Shown piece after piece: positions 1 through 4,532 of a DNA stretch of 6,707 bases (its first letter is position 1; the number at the start of each line of letters is the position of its first letter). The translations under genes were made by a program, and so were the position numbers. The DNA lies in contig JAFGPU010000542.1 of the NCBI GenBank assembly GCA_016936035.1, forward strand, positions 1 to 6,707, written 5' to 3'. The notes below the pieces were generated by a model that ran no database searches, was not told the DNA's origin, and saw nothing but the letters and a program-made list of their open reading frames with translations. This stretch comes from Acidimicrobiales bacterium (GTDB lineage: Bacteria; Actinomycetota; Acidimicrobiia; Acidimicrobiales; VFJN01).

Positions 1-1299
1 GCCCAGGTCCAGCGCGAGCTGACCGCCCTCATCGACGAGCGGGCGCACGGCGCCGTGGCCGCCATCTACGGCGGCGTCGGCTACGGCCCCCAGCGCAAGC
101 TGCTCAGCCGGGGCGTCAGCGCCGTGGTCGCCTGCCCGGGTCGCCTCGAAGACCTGGTGGGCAGCGGCGACGTCGTGCTCGACCAGGTCGAGCTGGTGGT
201 GCTCGACGAGGCCGACCGCATGGCCGACATGGGCTTCATGCCCGCCGTGCGACGGCTGCTCGACGAGACGCCGGACAGCCGCCAGACGCTGCTGTTCTCG
301 GCCACCCTCGACGGGGACGTCGACAAGCTCGTGAAGCACTACCAGACCGATCCCGTCCGTCACGAGGTGGCCGGAGCCGACGACGAGGTCGCGGACGTCG
401 ACCACATCTTCTGGAAGACGCCCCGCGAGAAGCGGGTCGCGCTGACCGCCGACATCGTCCGGCGCACCGGCTCCACGATCGTGTTCACCCGCACCCGCCA
501 CGGAGCCGACCGCGTGGCCAAGCAGCTCGGCCAGGCGGGCATCAAGGCGGTGCCGATCCACGGCCGCCGCAGCCAGGCCCAGCGCGACCAGGCGCTGCGC
601 CAGTTCAGCACCGGTCGGGCCCCGGCGCTGGTCGCCACCGACGTCGCTGCCCGCGGCATCCACGTCGACGACGTGGGCTGCGTCGTGCACTTCGACATGC
701 CCGACGACCCCAAGGACTACGTCCACCGGTCCGGGCGCACCGGCCGAGCGGGCGCCACGGGTGTCGTGGTGTCGCTGGTCCTCACCGACGGCATGCGTGC
801 CATGCGGGCCCTGCAGCGCCAGGTGGGCCGCACCGAGCCGATCGCCGAGCCCGATCTCGAGCTGCTGGGCGAGGTGCAGCAGCTCTCGTCCCGACCGGAG
901 CCCGAGCCCGAGGCCCGCCCGCGGGCCCGGTCCGAGCGTCCCGGTCGCCGTGAGCGGGCCCACCGGCGTGACCGCACCGAGCGCGGCACCCGTCCGTACG
1001 GCGGTGACCGTGCCGATCGTCGCGACCGCAACGGTCGCGGCCGGGCCGATGCCGACGACCGTCGGGACCGTGCCGACCACCACGATCGCGCCGACCGGCG
1101 GGTCGCCGGCACCGTGGCGAGCTACAACCCGGACCGGGGATTCGGCTTCATCTCCCGTCGGGGCGGCGCCGACGTCTTCGTGCACGTGTCCGCGCTGGCG
1201 GGCCGCGGGCAGGTCCTCGAGGCCGGCCAGCGGGTGCGGTTCGAGCTGGCGCCGGGCCGGCGCGGCCAGCAGGCGAGGAACGTCCAGACCGTGTCGTGA
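1..1299 (+). CDS. DEAD-box RNA helicase with C-terminal cold-shock domain (5' end missing)
   Basis: ATP-dependent RNA helicase fused to a nucleic-acid-binding cold-shock domain. The reading frame is open from base 1 and 432 residues are visible. The Q motif, Walker A and most of motif Ia lie upstream of the window. Visible in order: GG motif in YGGVGYGP (about 21-28), PGR of motif Ib (about 48), DEAD at 69-72, SAT at 100-102, IVFTRT (motif IV), ATDVAARGIHV (motif V) and HRSGRTGRAG at 242-251 (motif VI). An Arg/Asp/Glu-rich, probably disordered linker spans about 298-367. The cold-shock domain spans 370-432, with RNP1 GFGFI at 380-384 and RNP2 VFVHVS at 392-397. The helicase core is seen directly. 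RNA unwinding and a role in cold adaptation, ribosome assembly or mRNA turnover are inferred from the families. It ends in TGA just before a GC hairpin. The substrate is unknown, so no symbol is given. Confidence 0.95.
   Translation, partial: AQVQRELTALIDERAHGAVAAIYGGVGYGPQRKLLSRGVSAVVACPGRLEDLVGSGDVVLDQVELVVLDEADRMADMGFMPAVRRLLDETPDSRQTLLFSATLDGDVDKLVKHYQTDPVRHEVAGADDEVADVDHIFWKTPREKRVALTADIVRRTGSTIVFTRTRHGADRVAKQLGQAGIKAVPIHGRRSQAQRDQALRQFSTGRAPALVATDVAARGIHVDDVGCVVHFDMPDDPKDYVHRSGRTGRAGATGVVVSLVLTDGMRAMRALQRQVGRTEPIAEPDLELLGEVQQLSSRPEPEPEARPRARSERPGRRERAHRRDRTERGTRPYGGDRADRRDRNGRGRADADDRRDRADHHDRADRRVAGTVASYNPDRGFGFISRRGGADVFVHVSALAGRGQVLEAGQRVRFELAPGRRGQQARNVQTVS
1006..1101 (+). repeat. 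Arg/Asp-rich repeat in the helicase linker
   Basis: This segment codes for low-complexity DRADRRDR-type peptide. The 11-mer GACCGTGCCGA occurs at 1006-1016 and again exactly 60 nt later at 1066-1076, giving one and a half copies of a 20-residue unit (residues 336-355, then 356 onward). It contains a perfect inverted repeat, CGCGACCG-CAA-CGGTCGCG, at 1021-1039. The alternating charge suggests a flexible RNA-binding or condensate-forming tail between helicase and cold-shock domain; that is inference. Confidence 0.5.
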
Positions 1300-1305
1300 G
1301 CGCCG

Positions 1306-1329
1306 GCCGCCGCCACTCCCGGCGGCGGC
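1306..1329 (+). terminator. GC hairpin after the helicase gene, candidate terminator
   Basis: A perfect 9-bp G:C stem pairs 1306-1314 with 1321-1329 around the loop ACTCCC, starting seven bases after the helicase stop codon. No T-run follows, so it is not a classical intrinsic terminator. Actinobacteria often use stem-loops without a U-tract, and the position fits. Confidence 0.5.
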
Positions 1330-1362
1330 GCGACCGGTGCCCGCGCGCCACCGCGCGCCCTG

Positions 1363-1400
1363 CTCCGACGACAAGTCCCGCCACGCGCGTCTCCGACGAC
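1363..1400. repeat. 10-bp direct repeat upstream of the crotonase gene
   Basis: CTCCGACGAC occurs at 1363-1372 and 1391-1400, 28 nt apart and just upstream of the TAGCGT -10 candidate. It could be a pair of activator sites. Chance repetition in GC-rich sequence is a real alternative. Confidence 0.3.
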
Positions 1401-1401
1401 G

Positions 1402-1407
1402 TAGCGT
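1402..1407 (+). promoter_or_regulatory. Candidate -10 box for the crotonase gene
   Basis: TAGCGT fits the actinobacterial TANNNT -10 pattern and is the best match in the 168-nt gap. It would start transcription near 1414, leaving a leader of about 54 nt. No TTGACA-like -35 is seen at the right spacing. Confidence 0.35.
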
Positions 1408-1418
1408 GGTGGGCAACC

Positions 1419-1449
1419 GCCGGCGGACTCTCCCGACATCGCCGCCGGC
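1419..1449 (+). promoter_or_regulatory. Leader hairpin directly upstream of the crotonase ribosome binding site
   Basis: GCCGGCGG (1419-1426) pairs perfectly with CCGCCGGC (1442-1449) around a 15-nt loop. The stem ends two bases before the Shine-Dalgarno run GGGGAGGAG (1452-1460). The left arm lies inside a self-complementary 10-mer, CCGCCGGCGG (1417-1426). It could affect translation or mRNA stability; no known riboswitch is recognised. Confidence 0.35.
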
Positions 1450-1467
1450 ACGGGGAGGAGATGCGAC

Positions 1468-2319
1468 GTGGACGACGATCCGGTTCTTCTCGACGTGAAG
1501 GGTGGCGTGGCCGTGCTCAGCCTCAACCGCCCCGACAAGCACAACGCCATGGGCGACGCGCTCGACGCGCTGCTCTTCCGCTACCTCGACCTGTTGCGCA
1601 CCGACCGCGACGTGCGGGTGGTGGTCTGGCGGGGCAACGGGCCGTCGTTCTCGACGGGCCGTGACATGGACGAGCTGATCGGCGAGCCCGACGCGAACGG
1701 CGAGCACGACGCCCCAGGCCGGCCCGCCGGCCGCCGGCCACACGCGCAGCGCCACGGCTTCGGAGCCAGCGACTTCGAGGTGCTGGAACGCACCCAGTGG
1801 GGCATGCGCCTGCTGTACGACTTCCCGGTGCCGATCATCTGCGCCCTCAAGGGATGGACGCTGGGCACGGCCTTCGAGCGGGCCCTGCTGTGCGACGTCC
1901 GGGTGGCGGCCGAGGACGCCAAGATGGCGCTGCCGGCGGCCGATCACGGCCTGATCCCCGACTCGGCAGGGGTGGCCCGGTTGTACGAGATCGGGGGCTC
2001 GGCGCTGGCGCTCGACCTGGCGCTGACCGGCCGGCGCATCGACGCGGCCGAGGCGCTGCGCCTGGGGCTCGTGTCGCAGCTGGTGCCCGACGACGACCTC
2101 GACGAGGCGGTGCTCGATCTGGCGCACGGCATCGCCGCGCGCCCGCCGCTGGTCGTGCGGCTGGTCCGCGAGCACGTGCAGGCGCTCTCGGCACCCTCCC
2201 TGCGGGGCACGCTCGGCCGTGAGCTCGTGGGCCAGACGATGGTGCTCGCCTCGCACGACTACCACGAGCATCAGGCCGCCCGGGCCGACGACCGCGAGCC
2301 GCGCTTCGAGCGTCGCTGA
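1468..2319 (+). CDS. Enoyl-CoA hydratase/isomerase (crotonase) family protein
   Basis: A 283-residue crotonase-fold protein, expected to act on an acyl-CoA thioester in the cytoplasm. GTG at 1468 is chosen because GGGGAGGAG (1452-1460) sits 7 nt upstream; the ATG at 1461 is out of frame. Family features seen: an N-terminal LNRPDKHNAM segment, the first oxyanion-hole motif FSTGRD (61-66), and the second-half signature LGTAFERALLCDV (132-144), followed by a lengthened, Arg/Pro-rich loop-free core. Between the two oxyanion motifs, residues about 72-100 form a Pro/Arg/His-rich insertion. Against rat mitochondrial enoyl-CoA hydratase, E137 aligns with catalytic Glu144, but Glu164 is replaced by Ala157 in LPAADHG, and the usual GGG before the Glu is GTA. 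Family membership is firm. Hydratase activity is doubtful; an isomerase, hydrolase or other crotonase reaction is as likely. The next gene starts 31 nt downstream. Confidence 0.9.
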   Translation: MDDDPVLLDVKGGVAVLSLNRPDKHNAMGDALDALLFRYLDLLRTDRDVRVVVWRGNGPSFSTGRDMDELIGEPDANGEHDAPGRPAGRRPHAQRHGFGASDFEVLERTQWGMRLLYDFPVPIICALKGWTLGTAFERALLCDVRVAAEDAKMALPAADHGLIPDSAGVARLYEIGGSALALDLALTGRRIDAAEALRLGLVSQLVPDDDLDEAVLDLAHGIAARPPLVVRLVREHVQALSAPSLRGTLGRELVGQTMVLASHDYHEHQAARADDREPRFERR

Positions 2320-2338
2320 CCCGGCGTGCCGCGGCCGG

Positions 2339-2344
2339 TACCCT
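2339..2344 (+). promoter_or_regulatory. -10 box placed for a leaderless transcript of the LapA-like gene
   Basis: TACCCT fits TANNNT and lies so that position +1 (six bases after the hexamer) would be 2351, the A of the ATG. No Shine-Dalgarno run precedes that ATG. Both points fit leaderless initiation, which is common in actinobacteria. Confidence 0.45.
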
Positions 2345-2350
2345 GCGGCC

Positions 2351-2632
2351 ATGCCGTTCAGCCGGGAGGGAGGGCAGCCGCCCTCCGGTGACGACCGTGC
2401 GGGTGTCGACCGGCGCCGGGCCGTCCGGGTGGCGGTGGCCGGGCTGGCGATCGTCGCCGCGGTCGTGTTCATGGCGCAGAACAGCCAGCGCGTCGAGCTC
2501 GAGTTCCTCGTGTTCAGCGTGTCGGCGCGGCTGTGGGTCGGCCTGCTCGTCACCCTCGTGTTGGGTGCTCTCCTCGGCCAGGGGTTGGCGATGATGTGGG
2601 CGCGGCGCGGGCGGCGAGCCGACGAGTCCTGA
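2351..2632 (+). CDS. Small LapA-like (DUF1049-type) two-helix membrane protein
   Basis: A 93-residue protein with a charged cytoplasmic-type N-terminus (1-26). The first predicted membrane helix is about 25-42, followed by the QNSQ turn at 43-46, a short VELEFLVFSVS strand region, a second helix about 61-82, and an Arg-rich tail (RRGRR). The pattern hydrophobic helix, (A/L)QN(T/S)Q, FLVFS, LLVTLVLGALLG is that of the lipopolysaccharide-assembly LapA domain family. In Gram-negative LapA the domain works with LapB in envelope regulation; an actinobacterium lacks that pathway, so the role here is unknown. The same frame stays open upstream inside the crotonase gene, but the composition becomes protein-like only from this ATG, and the -10 spacing supports it. 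There is no Shine-Dalgarno. The gene ends 91 nt before the first SDR. Confidence 0.8.
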   Translation: MPFSREGGQPPSGDDRAGVDRRRAVRVAVAGLAIVAAVVFMAQNSQRVELEFLVFSVSARLWVGLLVTLVLGALLGQGLAMMWARRGRRADES

Positions 2633-2642
2633 CGAGGCGCAC

Positions 2643-2648
2643 TAACCT
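2643..2648 (+). promoter_or_regulatory. Candidate -10 box for the SDR gene pair
   Basis: TAACCT fits TANNNT and predicts a start near 2655, giving a leader of about 69 nt. Its last two bases overlap the palindrome at 2647-2661, the usual arrangement for repression. No clear -35 is visible. Confidence 0.45.
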
Positions 2649-2661
2649 GACGATCCGTCAG
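2647..2661. promoter_or_regulatory. Operator-like palindrome, 6-3-6, before the SDR genes
   Basis: CTGACG-ATC-CGTCAG is a perfect inverted repeat with 6-bp arms and a 3-bp centre, over the predicted -10 and start site. Size and symmetry fit a TetR- or FadR-type repressor dimer. CCTGACGA, which includes most of the left arm, also occurs at 2628-2635, 18 nt upstream of its copy at 2646-2653. The regulator is not encoded in this window. Confidence 0.5.
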
Positions 2662-2723
2662 ATACATCGGACGGCCGCAGGTGCGCGGAGCACCGTCCAC
2701 CCCGGCGGCCGGAGGGAGCGCGC

Positions 2724-3512
2724 ATGGGTCTGCTCGACGGGAAGGTGGCGCTCGTGTCGGGCGCCGGGCCGGGGCTCGGCCGCGACGTCGCCCTGGCGTT
2801 CGGTCGCGAAGGGGCGACGGTGGTCGTCGCGGCGCGCACCGAGGCCAAGGTGCGGGCTCTCGCCGCCGAGGTCGAGGGCCAGGGCGCCAAGGCGCTCGCA
2901 CTGCCGCTCGACATCACCGACCACGACCGGTGCCACGCAGTCGTCCACGAGGTCGTCGAGACGTTCGGCCGACTCGACGTGCTGGTGAACAACGCCTTCG
3001 ACGACGGCGACCACACCGCCTTCCTCGACGCCGACCTCGACCGGTGGCGGCACACCATGGACGTGAACTTCTTCGGCACCATGCAGCTCACCCAGGCGGT
3101 GGCCCCGCAGATGGTCACCCAGGGCGACGGGCGCATCGTCATGGTCAACTCGATGTCGGCCGTCCGCATCAGCCCGAGGTTCGGTGCGTACACCGCGTCG
3201 AAGGCGGCGCTGGCCGCGACCACCAAGATCCTGGCCGCCGAGCTCGGTGCGCACGGCGTGCGGGTCAACGGGGTGCACCCCGGCTACATCTGGGGCGACA
3301 GCGTCGAGATGTACTTCGACCACCTCGCCCGCCGCAAGGGCATCACGGCCGACGAGCAGTACCAGCAGGTGGCCGCGGACACGGCGCTCGGCTACCTCCC
3401 GCCGTCGCGAGAGATCGCGGAGGCGGTCGTCTTCTTCGCCTCGGACATGTCCAAGCCCGTCACCGGCCAGGCGCTGGGCGTCAACGCCGGCCAGTGGTTC
3501 CAGGGGTTCTAG
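2724..3512 (+). CDS. Short-chain dehydrogenase/reductase, probably NADP(H)-dependent
   Basis: A classical SDR of 262 residues, the usual length, expected to oxidise or reduce an alcohol/ketone pair in the cytoplasm. ATG at 2724 follows GGAGGGAG (2711-2718) at 5 nt. Rossmann glycine motif SGAGPGLG at 12-19, NNAF at 89-92 (NNAG variant), active-site Asn115, Ser143, Tyr156 and Lys160 (YTASK): a complete catalytic tetrad. The end of the second strand reads VVVAARTEAK, with Arg where NAD enzymes carry Asp, which predicts NADP(H). The substrate loop holds PGYIWGDSVEMYFD and a C-terminal VNAGQWFQGF. Neighbouring crotonase and SDR genes suggest lipid or acyl-CoA-related chemistry, but the substrate cannot be read from sequence. 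It lies behind the palindrome at 2647-2661 and 55 nt before a second SDR, with no promoter between. Confidence 0.93.
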   Translation: MGLLDGKVALVSGAGPGLGRDVALAFGREGATVVVAARTEAKVRALAAEVEGQGAKALALPLDITDHDRCHAVVHEVVETFGRLDVLVNNAFDDGDHTAFLDADLDRWRHTMDVNFFGTMQLTQAVAPQMVTQGDGRIVMVNSMSAVRISPRFGAYTASKAALAATTKILAAELGAHGVRVNGVHPGYIWGDSVEMYFDHLARRKGITADEQYQQVAADTALGYLPPSREIAEAVVFFASDMSKPVTGQALGVNAGQWFQGF

Positions 3513-3567
3513 TCCTGGTGTCACGGCGAGGCCCCGCCCGGGCCGCCCGGCCGGCGCTGGGGGCGCG

Positions 3568-4410
3568 GTGACCGACCTGACCGGCCAGACCGCCGTGGTC
3601 ACCGGTGGGGCGCGGGGCATCGGCCGGGCGGTGGCCGAGCGGCTGGCCGCCGACGGCGCCCGGGTTGTCGTCGTCGACCTCGACCGGCCCGGCGACCTGC
3701 CCGGTCCCTCCGCCGCCGACGGGCCCGACGGACGCGCCGTCTCTCGCGCCGGGCACGCCGGGGCGATCGTGGGCGCGCTGCAGGCCGACGTGGCCGACGG
3801 CGCCGCCTGCGCGGCGGCGATCGCCGATGCGGCCGCCCTGCTGGGCGGGCTGTCGATCCTGGTGAACAACGCCGGCGCCGGAGCGGCCAAGCCGCTCGAG
3901 CGCTACACCGACGACGAATGGGCCCGCCTGGTGGCGGTGAACCTCACCGGCGTGTGGCACGGCATCCGGGCGGCGGTCCCGTTGCTGCGGGCCGCGGCGG
4001 CCGCGGGCCTCCCCGCCAGCGTCGTCAACATCGCCGGCACGACCGCGACGCGCCCGACCCGCGGCGAGGGGCCGTACGCGGCGGCCAAGGCGGGGGTCGT
4101 CGCGCTCACGCGGACCGCTGCCCTGGAGTACGCACCGGCGGTGCGGGTGAACTCGGTGTCGCCCGGCTACATCGCCACGCGGCTCACCAGGGCCGTGGTC
4201 GACGACGACCAGCTGCGCGCCCGGGTCGAGCGTCGCATCCCGATGGCCCGCATCGGCACCGTGGACGACGTGGCGGGGGTCGTCGCCTTCCTGTGCTCGC
4301 CCGACGCGGCCTACCTGACGGGACAGGACCTGATCGTCGACGGGGGCAGCGTCCTGCCCAGCCACCAGTCCGACGAGCTGCTCCGGGCCCTGCTCGACCG
4401 CTGGCGCTGA
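3568..4410 (+). CDS. Short-chain dehydrogenase/reductase, probably NAD(H)-dependent, atypical catalytic Ser position
   Basis: A 280-residue classical-type SDR. GTG at 3568 gives the family N-terminus (TDLTGQTAVVTGG) with a weak purine run (GGGGGC) just upstream; the frame continues upstream but without family-like sequence. Glycine motif TGGARGIG at 12-19; Asp37 at the end of VVVVD predicts NAD(H); NNAG at 100-103; VNLTG Asn; YAAAK with Tyr170 and Lys174; PGYIATRL; terminal DLIVDGGS. A Gly/Pro/Asp-rich insertion of roughly 25 residues follows the second strand (about 40-66). The position 13 residues before Tyr170, normally the catalytic Ser, is Gly157 in NIAGTTA; Thr158 or Thr159 might stand in. 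An oxidoreductase of unknown substrate; probably shares a transcript with the SDR at 2724, since the 55-nt gap has no TANNNT box. A paralogous step or the opposite half-reaction is possible. Confidence 0.92.
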   Translation: MTDLTGQTAVVTGGARGIGRAVAERLAADGARVVVVDLDRPGDLPGPSAADGPDGRAVSRAGHAGAIVGALQADVADGAACAAAIADAAALLGGLSILVNNAGAGAAKPLERYTDDEWARLVAVNLTGVWHGIRAAVPLLRAAAAAGLPASVVNIAGTTATRPTRGEGPYAAAKAGVVALTRTAALEYAPAVRVNSVSPGYIATRLTRAVVDDDQLRARVERRIPMARIGTVDDVAGVVAFLCSPDAAYLTGQDLIVDGGSVLPSHQSDELLRALLDRWR

Positions 4411-4438
4411 GCGGAACGTCCTGCTGACGTCCGGCTGA

Positions 4439-4466
4439 CACCTGACCCCTGGAATCCAGGCAGGTG
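4439..4466 (+). terminator. Bulged hairpin between the second SDR and the glycosylase-like gene
   Basis: CACCTG (4439-4444) pairs with CAGGTG (4461-4466), and inside it CCTGG (4448-4452) pairs with CCAGG (4456-4460) around loop AAT, with a 3-nt bulge (ACC) on the left. That is 11 bp in total, 28 nt after the SDR stop. No T-run follows, so it may be a terminator, a leader structure, or, as DNA, the palindrome CCTGGA-A-TCCAGG (4448-4460) bound by a protein. The 122-nt gap has no TA dinucleotide and so no -10 box of TANNNT type. Confidence 0.4.
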
Positions 4467-4532
4467 GTGCGGCACTCTGTGCACGGCGCAGGTGCACGGC
4501 GGGCACCGCGACGGCGACGGCGAGGCCGAGCG

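Noticed and set aside
761..1498. 245-codon + frame overlapping the helicase 3' end
   Set aside because: Pro/Arg/Ser/Thr-rich out-of-frame translation of the helicase linker and cold-shock domain, with no motif of its own.
3538..3550. CCGGGC-C-GCCCGG palindrome between the two SDR genes
   Set aside because: A short, pure G/C symmetry in a very GC-rich 55-nt gap with no promoter or T-run; too likely by chance to call as a terminator or operator.
2658..3890. 410-codon open frame on the minus strand opposite the SDR genes
   Set aside because: It runs across two certain SDR genes and their gap and has no recognisable motif; a GC-driven shadow.
4464..4532. GTG at 4464 as an earlier start for the glycosylase-like gene
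   Set aside because: The added 23 residues are Arg-rich and resemble translated spacer, and they overlap the hairpin at 4439-4466. ATG at 4533 gives a normal protein start.
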